Source: Megascapheus bottae (taxonomy: Eukaryota > Chordata > Mammalia > Rodentia > Geomyidae). Taken from it: 64,000 nucleotides of DNA. Below, in pieces: positions 23,737 through 34,679 of this stretch (position 1 is the first letter of the stretch; each line of letters opens with the position of its first letter). Location of the stretch: positions 1,633,501 through 1,697,500 of the forward strand of contig JANJXV010000043.1 in NCBI GenBank assembly GCA_024803745.1. The letters run 5' to 3'. A program made the translations under genes and the position numbers. The notes under the pieces are model-generated. The model had not been told where the DNA came from. It did not search any database and saw nothing but the letters and a program-made list of their open reading frames with translations.

Positions 23737-24020
23737 TACAATGTATATTCACACCTGTAACATTAGCTACTCAGGGGGCAGAGGTCTGAGGATCTTGTTC
23801 AAATCCAGCCAAAATAAAGCCAATTAATCCCTAGAAATTAATTCCTAGAAATTAATCCCTAGAAAGCTGGATGTAGAACTGTGGCTCAAGGGTAGGGCGG
23901 TACCCTTCAGCTGAAGAGGTCAGGCACAGCACAGAGGTCCTGTGTAGGGCGGTACCCTTGAGCTCAAGCACTCAGGGAGAGGGCCTAGACCAGAGATCAA
24001 GCTTCATGACCACCACACCC
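23737..24020 (+). mobile_element. B1/Geo SINE with internal duplications
   Basis: 'cacacctgtaacattagctactcagg' and 'ctgtggctcaagggtagggcggtaccctt' are visible. 'attaatccctagaaa' is repeated and 'gtagggcggtaccctt' occurs twice (about 23892 and 23944), making the element longer than usual. Confidence 0.65.
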
Positions 24021-24202
24021 CCCAAAAAAGATCCAAATTCCCTTTTTTACACACATGAACATTGAGTATTATGACTGCATTCTCCCATGGTGGTTTGTTT
24101 CCATTCATTCCATTACATCCTAATGGAATCCCACTCAGTACACTAATATTCAGGATATTTTTGTTGTTCAATTTTCTGGGGACTACCTAAAAGACTTCCA
24201 AC

Positions 24203-25742
24203 TTGTGCCAGTACCAAGCTGTTTTGATTATTATGGCTCTGTAATAGAGTCTAAAATTTGGTATTGAAATTCGTCCAGTGCTGTTCTTTCTGCTAAGAAG
24301 TGTTTTTGCTCAACGGGGTCTTTTACTGTTCTATATGAAATTTTGGATTGCCTCTTCTATTTCTTTGAAGAATGACATTGGGATATTTATGGGTATTGCA
24401 TTGAATTTGTAGATAGCCCTTGGCAACATTGCCAATTTCACGATGTTGATTCTTCCAATCCAGGAGCATGGGAGGTTTTTCCATTTCCTCAGTTCTGCTT
24501 TAATTTCATTTTTCAGGGTTTTAAAGTTTTCATCAAAAAGGTCCTTTACACTCTTAGTTAAGGTAATTCCTAGGTACTTTATTGTCTTTGAGATTATTGC
24601 AGAGTGGGAGAAGATCTTCACAAACCATACAACGGACAAAGGCCTCATATCTAAAATATATCAACAACTCAAAAAATTGAATCACTCCAAAACTAATCTC
24701 CAAAAAAACAACCATCCCATTAAAAATGGGTCAAAGACTTAAAGAGAGTCTTCTCTGAAGAAGAAACAAAAATGGCCTATAGACACATGAAGAAATGCTC
24801 AACATCTCTGGTCATAAAAGAAATGCAAATCAAAACAACTCTAAGATTCCACCTCACTCAATTTAGAATGGCCAGGATCAGGAAAACTAATAACAACAGA
24901 TGCTGGAGGGGATGTGGCCAGGAGGGATCACTACTACGCTGCTCGTGGCAGTGCAAACTTGTTCAACCACTATGGAAAGCAGTATGGCAGTTCCTCAAAA
25001 GACTAAACATAGAGCTCCCCTATGACCCAGCAATTCCACTACTTGGCATTTACCCAACCATCCAGAAACAAGGACAGACTTAATCCACTAGCACAACAAT
25101 GTTCATTGCAGTACTTTTTACCATAACAAAGATATGGAACCAACCTGGATGTCCCTCAGTTGATGAATGGATCAAAAAGATGTGGTATTTGTACACAATG
25201 GAATTCTATGCTTCTGTCAGAAAGAACGACATCACCCCAATTGTTAGGAACTGGAAAGACTTAGAAAAAATCATATTAAGTGAAGTAAGCCAGACTCAAA
25301 GGAACTTAGGCTCAATGGTTTCCCTCATTTGTCATAATTATTAGAAACCTTGGGCTCTCCTAGCAGAGATTTGCAATAGAGCAAAACCTTGATACATAAG
25401 GCTATATAGTATGACACTAATTGAAAGGACCTCTAGGATATAGAAACATAAGTCATACAATAAATGATTGTTGTCCTTAAGGTACTGTGTTGTCTCTCAT
25501 CTCTTTTGCTGTCCCTTTGTTATCTCATATTGTTATAGTATCTCACTTTGTTATCTGATATATTGGATATATTTGTATTTGGTTAATTGAAATTGGATAG
25601 GGAAGAGGGGAAAACACAAAGTACGCGTGGGGGTGAGGTAATGGGGACCAAGACATGTGAAAGTGTATCAATGTATGTGAATTAATGCACCTTCTATCTG
25701 GCAAATATCATGTAACCCTTTTATTAATTACAATAAAATATC
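24203..25742 (+). mobile_element. Twin-primed LINE-1 with inverted 5' part
   Basis: 24601-25742 is L1 in plus orientation: ORF2 C-terminus with '[12 protein letters not shown]', natural end 'MVSLICHNY' at 25344, G-rich 3'UTR and tail. 24203-24600 is an upstream ORF2 portion in the opposite orientation (equivalent to about 2530-2935 of the minus-strand L1). The ORF2 segment between the two parts is missing. This is the classic outcome of twin priming. Flanks 'aaaagacttccaac' (24189-24202) and 'aaaagaagacttacaac' (25743-25759) are consistent with a target-site duplication. The empty site is seen near 59720-59740 and 35240. Confidence 0.88.
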
Positions 25743-25794
25743 AAAAGAAGACTTACAACCTGGAATTGCACTCCTGTATATTCTATAATTAACC

Positions 25795-25955
25795 ATATTA
25801 TTTTGCCAGAACTGGGGCTTGAATATAGGGTCTGGACACTGTCCTTGGACTTCCTCAAGGATAGAGCTCAAGGCCAGTTGAGCCACAGCACCACTTCACG
25901 AGGAATCCCTGATCTTTCTGCTTGCTAGTCAAACACTCTACCACCAAAACTCCTG
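25795..25955 (-). mobile_element. IDL-Geo SINE
   Basis: Reversed element ('ggggcttgaatatagggtctgg' to 'ctggtcccaattagcc'); counterparts at 34985-35168 (+) and 59780-59960 (-). Confidence 0.75.
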
Positions 25956-26280
25956 GTCCCAATTAGCCATATTTCAGATGTTGTCCTTTGACATAAAATT
26001 TGGAAGTTTTTTTTAACCAGAGGACAAGGCTAAAATCTATTATTTTAGACAACCTTTTTTATTTTTCCACCCTCCATCCCATGTTAGTGAGTTCATTGCA
26101 GTTTGTAAGCTTTGGATTAATTTTGTAATTATGAATTGTGAAATCAGGGTTCGTGATAGTAGGAGAACCAGTAATCAGCCTGTCCTCTGGCATCTCATGA
26201 AAATCTCCAATACCATATAGCACTACAGCTGGAAACCCTCCATATCCACCTATATACAATCTATTCTGTGAGATTCTTTT

Positions 26281-26637
26281 TAAAGATTTTATTGACATTG
26301 ATTTTACATCATATTTCAAATGTCATGTTCAACAAAAATTTTAACAAAAAGTATTCAAGAAAGAAATCTCTATCTATAATCACTAGCATATACATTTTAG
26401 AACATAATTAAAATTAAGCTGCATCTTTGTGTGTCATAGATACCTATTAATATATGTAATAAAATACTATGTCTATAGAGTCTATAGCCCATCATAGACT
26501 TTTAAGTTCATGCAGTTACATTTGTATGTCTCTCTTCAGTTCTGTTGCCCATTTAGTGATGTGTTTTTTGGGTTTTACAGGGGATTAGTTTCTTGAGTTC
26601 CCTGTAGATATTGGATATTAAGCATTTGTCATGATAA
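26281..26637 (-). mobile_element. Old LINE-1 fragment
   Basis: 26540-26637 reversed reads ORF2-like 'ccaatatctacagggaactcaag'. 26285-26530 matches 47205-47435 closely ('ttagaacataattaaaattaagctg' in both). The two pieces probably come from one old L1. Confidence 0.6.
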
Positions 26638-26639
26638 CT

Positions 26640-27322
26640 TATACAAGACCCTTGTCATGCACAGGCAGTTCAAGCAAAGTCAGCAACACTCAGGAGAGAA
26701 TCACAAAGGCTCAATACCTGTGAGCATCTGATCACATAAAACAATATTTATCAAAATGAACTCCAGAAATTGGAAACGAGAGGTTCATTTTCTTTGTTGT
26801 TCTTTTTACTTTCTTTTCCTTTTGCCTTGTTTCTTTGTTTATCTGTATTGAGGAATGTAAGAGGACAGAGAAAAGAAGAGAACAGTGTGAACAAATGCAG
26901 CAGTGAAACTCACTATATGTCAGAGACCAAGGAGTTAAACGGAACAAAGCAAAGACCCTCTAGCCTTGAGCAAATTGCATCTGGTTGAGTCATCTGCACA
27001 AAATACTTCTCGGAATAACCGCAGGTTGTTGCTTGGATTAGCACAATGGCCAAAAGAACAGCCTGACCCACCCCTAACCTTGAGACTTCCCGTTCTTGTT
27101 ATCACAAAAACTCTCCATCCCCCCCTCTATACTCCCTTCCTTACACTCAGGGTATATAAACCCTGCTTTACTTTTAATAAATGAGACCTTGACGCGACTC
27201 AGATTGTCTCTGTCTTTCTTTATGCGCCTGGTCTCCTTCCTCTCTTTCCCCCATTGGTTTTCTTCTCTTAGGAGGTGCCTCCTCGAGCCTCATGAATAAT
27301 TGAACCTGCGGGACGGGGGAAG
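26640..27322 (+). mobile_element. Endogenous retrovirus 5' LTR (approximate bounds)
   Basis: The LTR is inferred from a TATA box (27153-27160), a poly(A) signal (27176-27181) and a T/C-rich U5 leading to a primer-binding site at 27323. The 5' boundary is uncertain: the preceding L1 fragment ends near 26637, and a TGTGAG at 26719 is an alternative start. The 3' end lacks an obvious CA just before the primer site. No second LTR was found, so the provirus is truncated. Confidence 0.7.
27153..27181 (+). promoter_or_regulatory. LTR TATA box and polyadenylation signal
   Basis: 'tatataaa' at 27153-27160 and AATAAA at 27176-27181, only about 15 bp apart, so the poly(A) signal probably lies at or near the start of R. 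Confidence 0.7.
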
Positions 27323-27340
27323 TGGCGCCCAACGTGGGGC
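27323..27340 (+). other. Retroviral primer-binding site for tRNA-Lys
   Basis: The 18 bases match perfectly the complement of the 3' end of tRNA-Lys(CUU), the primer used by several betaretroviruses and HERV-K-type elements. It starts directly after the LTR. Confidence 0.88.
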
Positions 27341-27443
27341 TCGAGGCACGGTGACCTACCGGACCGCGTGGAGAGCAGGGGACCCCGATTATATTAAGGT
27401 AGACACGCCCACACCGCATCGCTCGTGCACCGTGGGAGAGTCT

Positions 27444-27452
27444 TGAGGTAAG
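27444..27452 (+). other. Putative retroviral major splice donor
   Basis: 'tgaggtaagt' at 27443-27452 fits the 5' splice-site consensus in the leader between the primer site and the gag ATG, where betaretroviruses keep theirs. Confidence 0.6.
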
Positions 27453-27471
27453 TTCTGCTGTCCCATCAACC

Positions 27472-28050
27472 ATGGGCAAAGTGTTATCAAAAGAGGTTTT
27501 ATTTATAAAAGAAATGAAAGGATCACTTAGGGAGAGAGGAATAAGAGTTAAAAAGAAAGATTTGGTAAAATTCTTTTGTTTTGTTGGAGAAAAGTGTCCG
27601 TGGTTGGTCTTGCACGGACCAGACATCCATCCCCTTACCTGGAATAAGGTAGGAAAAAATATCAATGATTTACTCCGTCAGGGAGAGGAAATCCCCGAGG
27701 CCTTCTTTAGCTTCTATGGGGTTATTAGAGATATTTTAAAGGAAGCAGAGGAGGGAGGTGACAGTGCTCGCTTACTAGCTTTAACAGAGGATTACCTAAC
27801 GGAGTCACGTTGCCCGTCTCGCAAAAGCGAAAGTGACAATGAAAAACCTATGGTCACTGGCCTTCGGCCTGGCTCGCACACTCCCTCTGTGATTGATGAG
27901 CCTGTGCCCTCAGGACGCCGCTTGGCGCCACCTTTAATCCCCGAAAAAGAGGAACAAGTCCAACCCCCTTTAGAAGACAGCATCAAGAAAAATACTAAAA
28001 AGAAAAATAGGAAACTGCCGTTGAAATCCATGGAAAGATTTTTGAGCTGA
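27472..28050 (+). pseudogene. Betaretrovirus-like gag 5' fragment (matrix region)
   Basis: Gag is the retroviral structural polyprotein; its matrix part targets the membrane. The ATG at 27472 has a strong Kozak context (accatgg). The second residue is Gly, suitable for N-myristoylation, followed by Ser-Lys. The first ~95 residues resemble the betaretroviral matrix (p10-type) fold region, with a 'KDLVKFFCFV' helix and 'CPWLVLHGPDIHPLTWNKVG', a Trp-rich segment typical of that family. Residues ~95-190 are an acidic/Ser- and Pro-rich linker ending in Lys-rich sequence. Capsid, nucleocapsid, pro, pol and env are absent, and host duplicon sequence resumes by about 28120. The fragment is open for 192 codons but is only a stump. 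I see no sign that it is a domesticated gene. Confidence 0.8.
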
Positions 28051-28939
28051 AAATTGCATATAGAAATGTTTCTTGCAGCAACCTCTTGAGTTGAGAAGTA
28101 AAGCAAGAAGGTAAAAAGCAGTTGACATGGGATGCAGTGGTCGCAGCCAATCCCATCAGTTACTCCGCACTTTGGGTGGCCGCTCAACTTGGCCTGGACT
28201 GACACAGAAAGGCCAGCTAGTTCTTTGCATTTGTGAATTAACCAAGACTTGATGTTAGGTGTATCCATGACAGAATCTTCCTGTCATAGATTGGGACTGT
28301 ACACTGCATTTCACATCCACAAGTTGATGCCGCTGAGTGTCCCGGTCTTGACAGCGATAACTGCATGGTGAGGATGTGGCTGACAGATGAAGGATGGGGT
28401 AGCTATGGCTGGTTGAGGCTTGGAAGGCCACAACCAAGCCGATGTACCTTACTCTTGGTGTGTCTTCAAGTGAATTTGAGATGAACACTCAAATGTCTAA
28501 GGAACAACAATGTATCACAGGCATCAATTAAGGTACCAAGTTAAAATTCTAAAATAACTCTAAAAAAGGGCAGCAGGCCGGATATCTAGAAATTAGAAAG
28601 CTATGATTTCAAAGCCTACTTTAAAAAAAACCAAAAATCTGTTTTGGTCCAAGTTTATTGAGATAAATTTTACATACTACAAACTTCACCACTAAATCCT
28701 TGCAACACTCCTTTTTGCGCCAACCATCTGCAGACATTCATCATTCTTTACAAACTAACAATTTAAACACTGAAAAGAAATAGTCCTCCTTTAGAAATCT
28801 ATCATGATATAGCCAGGACCTTTCTAAGAATGGATTATATAAATGAAAATACAATAATAATGCTTTCAGACACGTATAAGTTATCAGATTATATGCTCAA
28901 TTTTGTTCCTTCTGCAAAAACCACATAAGAAAAAACTTC

Positions 28940-29886
28940 CTACCTGATGGTCTCACTTCCTGGTTTGTACAACCTGTTCATGGCACTTTTGAGGTCCTTG
29001 TTCCTCAGGCAGTAGATGAAGGAGAGGAGTGACCACTGTGTACATTGTTGAAGACACAGCCATGCCACTCGAGAATGTGACACAGCCGATGAAAAGTAGA
29101 CCCCCAATGCTGTCCCAAGTAATAAACTGCGCATGGCCAGGTGAGATCCACATGTGGAGAAGGCTTTGTACTGCCCGTGTGAAAATGACATTCTCAGCAC
29201 AGAAGAAATAATCTTGTAGTAAGAGAAAAGAATCCCTAAGGTAGGAAGAAACCAAAAATAGTACCAAAAAATGTATTGAAATAAATCACTTGTGAGTGTG
29301 TGCTTACAGGAAAGTTCCAGGACATGAGAAGGGTCACAGAAGAAACTTGGGATTTCCACTTCCTTGAAATCAGTCATGTGTAACACCATCCACACGTTCA
29401 GGTGTCCTTCCAAGAAGCTGGTAACAAATGACAGCAGAACCAAGGAGAGGCAGAGACAAGGGTTCATGATGAGAGGGTAATTTAAGGGCTGACAGATGGC
29501 CACAAAGTGGTCATAGGCCATGACAGTAAGAAGCAAAACATCCATACAGGCAAAAATGACAAAAACAGACATCTGGTTGAGACAGCCCCAATAGGATATG
29601 CCTCTGCTGTGAGTCTGGATGTCCATCAGCATCTTGGGCACAGTGGTGGAGATGAAGCAAATGTCATCCAAGGAGAGAATGGACAGGAAGAAGTACATGG
29701 GGTGTGGAGGTGGGGGTCAAAGGTGACATCCAGGATGATGAGCAGATTTCTGAGCACAGTGATCACGAACATGGACAGAAAGAGTCCAAAGAGCATGGGT
29801 TGTAGATCAGGGTCATCTGAGAGTCCCAGGAGATAAAATTCTGAGTCGTTTGTTAGATTGCATAGCTCTGCATTAATTGGAGACCT
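28940..29886 (-). pseudogene. Olfactory receptor pseudogene 3 (OR family 7-like)
   Basis: Minus strand. An N-terminal sequon 'NLTNDSEF' and '[21 protein letters not shown]' are readable from about 29860, but no in-frame ATG precedes them. A one-base deletion at about 29700, inside the 'HLHTPMYFF' motif, shifts the frame. From 29698 a 252-codon frame runs from '[15 protein letters not shown]' through 'MAYDHFVAICQPLNYP' (His replaces the DRY/DRF arginine), 'FFCDPSHVLELSC', '[10 protein letters not shown]' and '[14 protein letters not shown]'. After 'SSAVSHS' about 25 residues are out of frame. A ~9-10-bp deletion in the 'TPLLNPFIY' segment then restores frame for 'FIYCLRNKDLKSAMNRL'. It is the least damaged copy, but TM1 is detached, the DRY motif is altered and TM7 is disrupted. 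Confidence 0.92.
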
Positions 29887-30210
29887 TTGATATAAAGAGA
29901 GAGCAAAACATAATGAAGTCAGAATTCCACAATCATTTTGAACTCAAATATGCATAGCTGATATCGACATTCTGTCCCACACTTCTTTATGTCTCATTTA
30001 TTCCTATGTATGTATTCATCATAATACTCAACTATGTTAGAACATTATAGGAAGTGTTTTCTGATCAGAGAAAATACATATTATTCTTCATTACAGCGTG
30101 GTTCACAGCAGTGATTTTTTTAACCTATGAACTTCTTTTTCATCCAATGTGCCTGCAATCTCCCAGGAGATTTCTGCATCCTCACTTTGTTTCTTTGTTT
30201 CCTAACCCCC

Positions 30211-30280
<70 letters not shown>
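30211..30280 (+). repeat. (CT)n microsatellite
   Basis: Uninterrupted (CT)n of about 70 bp, at the position paralogous to the (GA)n at 11298-11612. Confidence 0.95.
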
Positions 30281-30282
<2 letters not shown>

Positions 30283-30299
30283 TTGTTCACGCACATGTG

Positions 30300-30540
30300 T
30301 GTGAGGGTGTTTGTGTCCTAGGATTTCCACTTGGGGCCTGACTACAGGCCTTGAGGCTTTCCTGCCCAAAGGAAAGCTGAAACCTTTGAGTAAGGAACTC
30401 AACTTTTGGCATCCTGGTAGCTAATTGGAGATGAGAACTCACAGGTTTTGCTGCCCGTGCTGGTTTTGTACATCTCTCTACAGAACTCAGCCTGTTAAGT
30501 AAGTAGCTAGGATTCCAGGTATGAGACACCAGGACTGGCA
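30300..30540 (-). mobile_element. B1/Geo SINE
   Basis: Reversed counterpart of 11060-11297 ('gtagctaggattccaggtatgagacacc' at about 30501). Confidence 0.7.
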
Positions 30541-31985
30541 CTGAAGTATACTTAAAAAAAACACTAATTCTTTAGTCTCCTACATATAAATAAATCAAAA
30601 CCTCTGATATGATATCTGCTTCTTCCTGAACTAATGCAGGTGTTGTGGAAATTGCTGACAGTGTAGGAAGGTATTCCTGAGATTTAGGCCATGCTGGTTA
30701 ACATTTAGTTACTGGATTCTTCCTCTTCAATAATTTATCTGATGATTGCACGTTCTATACTCGTTACTGGTGGTGATCCCTGCAGCTTTGTTTTGTGATC
30801 AGTCAATAATCCCCTAAACAAGAAACTGGTATTCTCTTCCTGGAAGTCAGGGAGAAATGAGACAGATGCCCAGATTATCACTGGGGGACTAAGAAGGCCT
30901 TTCACAAAACACTTTCCAGTATTTAATATTTGGTGACAATAGACAAATAGAAAACTAGATTCACACTGTTTTTTTTCATCTAACCATCTACCATCACTTC
31001 CATACAAGTCATAAGATATTTTAGGTAAGATTCCTGTGAGCTTCAGTGGAGCAAAATAATAACTTATGTTCTTCACTACTGCTATTCCTTGGATGCATCC
31101 AAAAGCTTGTCTTCATTATGTACAAACAGTATTTGCAGTATTTGGCTCTTTAGTTAAGACACAAGACATTTGACTGTATTTCCAGACAAGAAGGAAAACT
31201 CTAAATCACCAGGAACCTTGCAGAAAGCCCTCTTGTATGAATAATGTGGTACACTCACTACACATTTGGTTGTGTTACTTCTCTGTTAGGTCATGTCCGT
31301 GAAGTACAGATGAAAAGATTGTCCCATGCCTGAAGTGTATGAAAACCTCAGGCTCAATCCTCACAGTTGACAATGAATAGGGCAACACAGGAGAATTTCC
31401 AACTGGGGCTAATATTGCATTGGAGATATTTAGAGAGATGTCAGGGGACTTGCTGGTAGTAGGCTCTTCTATGATTGTGGATGCACAATTAGCAGAGCTC
31501 ACAATTTGCCAAACTGGTGCCGAACAAATCATCTCTATGGAACTACTAACTTGGTTGGTGAGGTGAGGGAGAACAAAGGCATAAAAGAATAGTTTTGAAG
31601 CATGTCCATTGGTAAACAAAGCTGGTCTGTCTATACATAGATGACAAGATGAAAAATATGACTAATTATAGGCTATACAGGAAGGCAATTCCCTGTTGCA
31701 AACCCTTTGGACAGTTCCCAGACAATTCATAAAGGAAATACCTAGAATACCAGTGTCTTGAATGGGGGACTAACAGGAAGGAATGCTTCACATCAAATCA
31801 GTGAACTAAAAGTGGGAGAATTTTGTCACAATACTCAATGTGCATGAGGAAGTGTGAATATTAATGTGGTAGTTGGGGAGAATGATGGAAGGGTTGACTC
31901 TGTTTAAGATGCATTGTACATGTACATGAATATCTTAAATGGAAAGTTCTGTCTACCAACAAATGAAGAACAAATATCTCCAAAA
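30541..31985. other. Conserved non-coding module (left arm)
   Basis: Counterpart of 3109-3834 plus 10643-11060 in copy A and of 62700-63590 in the right arm. On the minus strand 31619-31275 is open for 114 codons and shows similarity in frame to 3214-3450. No known family recognised. Confidence 0.55.
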
Positions 31986-31989
31986 TGAG

Positions 31990-32215
31990 GCTGCACTGGT
32001 GGCTCACATCTGTGATCATAACTACTCAGGAAGCTGTGAGTGGAAGATCAGGTTTTTAGGCCAGCAATGGCAGGAAAGTCTGTGAGACTCTGATCTCCAA
32101 CAAGGGCTGGAAGTGGCACTGTGCCTCAAGGAGTGGAGCACTGGACTTGCACCAAAAAGCTCATGGGCAGTGTCTAATCCCTGAGTTCAACCACAACGAT
32201 TGGCACAAAAATGTT
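31990..32215 (+). mobile_element. B1/Geo SINE
   Basis: 'tggtggctcacatctgtgatcataactactcagg' type left half and 'gctggaagtggcactgtgcc' right half, tail 'ggcacaaaaatg'. Counterparts at 363-596 (-) and 62170-62410 (-). Confidence 0.8.
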
Positions 32216-32564
32216 AGAAACAGAATATAACTTATATTTAACTATCATCAATGACTCGTATGAAATGCAAAATTTTATTTAGAAATGTCAGTTAAATGCA
32301 CATGGTGGTATGCTATAGCAGATTCCAGAAATGACATCAAGACACACAGAGCCTCCCCATAATTACAAACTATAAATGATGAGACACAGTTTTCATACGA
32401 TTTATTTTAGGCCGTTTCATTTGTTTCAAGAATATTCTACATGCCAATGAACTTTCTGTCATGTGAGATGGTGTATTGAATATTTTCCTAGGTAAAATAG
32501 CAAAGAAACGTCATTTATTATTTTTCCTGACCCAAAGCACTTACAGCGAACCACTGTTGATCCA

Positions 32565-32661
32565 CGGGTGCTATCCTAGCTGCTCACAAGGAAGAAATCT
32601 GATGAGTTGCATTTTGAGGTCAGTCCCAGCTGGAAATCCCATATAACTTATTTCCAACTAC

Positions 32662-32721
<60 letters not shown>

Positions 32722-32830
32722 CCGGAGTCAGAAGTTGGGTATAGTTTCAATGATAGGTCACTAGTCTTGAGGAAATTAATTCATGGATTGCATCAAGTCC
32801 TCAGGACTGGCACAAACAAATTACTCTGCA
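32565..32830 (+). mobile_element. B1/Geo SINE with internal (CA)n (about 32655-32720)
   Basis: 'gtgctatcctagctgctcac' before and 'ggactggcacaaacaa' after a (CA)n of about 60 bp. Right-arm partner 61590-61850 has the complementary (TG)n at the same place. Confidence 0.75.
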
Positions 32831-32839
32831 TCCCTACAT

Positions 32840-33530
32840 ATGACCCAACTTTTATTAACCAAGAGACATAGGCTCACACCTGTAATGGTAACTTCTGAGT
32901 CTCTGGACAGATCTGGAGATAAAGGTTTTTAAGGTTTTAGACTCAATATTTCTGCTTATGAGTGACTATTGAAATCAGCATGGAAATACCCACACTCCTT
33001 TCAAGAAATACTTTTATTGTCTTTAAGTGAATGTCAAAGTGTTCATAATTTAGTATATCCCTTTATGTTTATTCGTCAGTGTCACCCCTTTCATCATTCC
33101 CCCCCCATATTTCTCAATTTTACTCATCTCCTGATTGTCCTACATTCAGTTTCACATATGTTGGATAATATTGAATCTACTTACTGAATATCATGAATGG
33201 ATTCTCCCTCACCCATGCATCTTCATTCACCTACACCCTTCCTCTTGGTTTGATCCCTTCCCCAACTCTTCAAGCACAAGCTGCTTCATATTGTTTTTTA
33301 GGTTAGGCAATAAGTTCATGGTCAAAGGTATCGCACTATTTGAATCGCCCCCTGTATAGTCCATTGTTTGGCAATGTATTTGTGCACAGTCACTTATTAT
33401 CATGCATATCTGTATTTCTATTTATCTATCTGTCTATCTATCTATAAATATATAACATGGTACTCTCTTCCACATTCCTCATTTCTATCAAATTCTTAGT
33501 ACTCACGTTAGACACTCACCTACATTAGAA
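32840..33530. other. Left-arm-specific AT-rich stretch
   Basis: Not present in the right arm, where 61530-61600 is the equivalent gap. Looks like an old repeat (T-rich, 'atacttttattgtctttaag') with a small TATC-type run at about 33418-33450. No gene seen. Confidence 0.45.
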
Positions 33531-33537
33531 AAGAAGT

Positions 33538-33735
33538 TGCTGGGAATGTGGCTTGGGGGTAGAGTGCTTGCCTAGCAAGTAGGAAGCATAGGCTGGATGC
33601 CTCTGTACCACAGACACAGAAGAATCTGCAAGAAGCGCTGTGGCTCCAAGAGGTAGAGTGCTAGCCTTGAGAACAGAGAGGCTCAGGACAGAGCCCGGGT
33701 CCTGAGTTCAAGCCCCATGATTATCCAAAAATAAA
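33538..33735 (+). mobile_element. IDL-Geo SINE
   Basis: 'ggaatgtggcttgggggtagagtgc' (ID-like) and 'gcgctgtggctccaag' (Geo-like), ending 'gagttcaagccccatga'. Partner at 61360-61535 (-). Confidence 0.8.
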
Positions 33736-34144
33736 AACAAAGAATAACAAAAAAGAAAGAAAGAAAGAAAATGAAAATCATATGCAGTATTTTCTGATCA
33801 CAAAACGATAGAGGCTGCACTTCAAGATCACTGGAGAAAAATCCACAGCAGTCATCCTTATTCCCCAAACTCTATCTCATCTAATCTGTGAAGAAACATT
33901 CGTGTACACTTTCTTTTATTATAAAGAAATAGTGCAGATATGATCCTTGTAAACGTTCTGGAAAATGTAGGCAATTGGTTTCTCACCCTTAATTTCATAC
34001 AAATAATTCAGCACTAGAAAACACTATGCTAAGCCTTCTATCTCCCAGGAGATTTCTTCATCATTCCTTGGTTTTGAACTCCCATCCTGGTTCTATCTCT
34101 TTCTTTTTTTTCTTTCTTTCTTTCTCTCTCTTTCTTTCTTTTTT

Positions 34145-34350
34145 TCCAGTGTGTATAACAGATCAATGACTTTTATTCAGAGTCTGTGAACTTCACTGAG
34201 ATTTTTATTCTCTTTCTACAACTTGAGTCACACCTCTACTTTTGGCTCTTTGATGGTTAATTGTAGATAAGATTCTCCTGGACTTTGTTGCCTCCGCTGG
34301 CTTTGAACTAGGATCCTCAGATCTCAGTGCCTTGAGTAGTTAGGACCACA
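34145..34350 (-). mobile_element. B1/Geo SINE preceded by (CTTT)n
   Basis: Reversed halves, with 'ttgagtagttaggaccacagg' marking the B1-like part. (CTTT)n at 34106-34144. Partner with GAAA tract at 60550-60890. Confidence 0.7.
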
Positions 34351-34474
34351 GGTGTGAACAATAAGCATCAGAATAAACTATACTTTAAGAAATCAAAACT
34401 TTTTTCCATTTACTCAACCTAAATGGCTCCTCAGCTGACCAAAAAAACTCAGCTTTCTCTCTTCTGAATGGATT

Positions 34475-34665
34475 ATGTAGGGCTTCGTGTGTGCCTAGTG
34501 GTAGAGTGCTTGCCTAGCAGGAACAAAGCTCTGAGTTTGAATCTTTAATACTATATCGAAAGAAAAGTTGGAAGTGACTGTGTCTCAAGTGGTAGAGCAT
34601 TAGCTTTGAGAAAGCCCAAGGCCAGTGTCCCAGCCTTCAGTTCAAGCCCCAGGATTGAAAAAAAT
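34475..34665 (+). mobile_element. IDL-Geo SINE
   Basis: 'cctagtggtagagtgcttgcc' and 'ctcaagtggtagagcattagc', ending 'caagccccaggattg'. Partner at 60280-60490 (-). Confidence 0.75.
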
Positions 34666-34679
34666 AAAGAAAATAAAAA

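Larger units (their letters stand above)
22800..26290 (+). repeat. Segmental duplicon, inner-module copy (D3)
   Basis: Matches 58320-60270 in the same orientation and about 34690-36640 reversed. Shared landmarks: 'tttggtagcactggtgtttgaac' (22821; 58348), a SINE with TG repeats (23030; 58790), 'cattgagtattatgactgcattctcc'-type sequence (24059; about 59600) and 'gcctgtcctctggcatctcatgaaaatc' (26178; 60168). It contains one private L1 (24203-25742) and lacks the SINE found at 58450-58690. Confidence 0.8.

Noticed and set aside
27792..28268. 158-codon antisense frame across the gag fragment
   Set aside because: Shadow of the gag frame and adjoining duplicon sequence, with no motif.
28940..29698. 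OR3 as a possibly functional receptor (252-codon frame)
   Set aside because: It lacks TM1 in frame, has His in place of the DRY arginine, and is out of frame through the TM7 NPxIY region.
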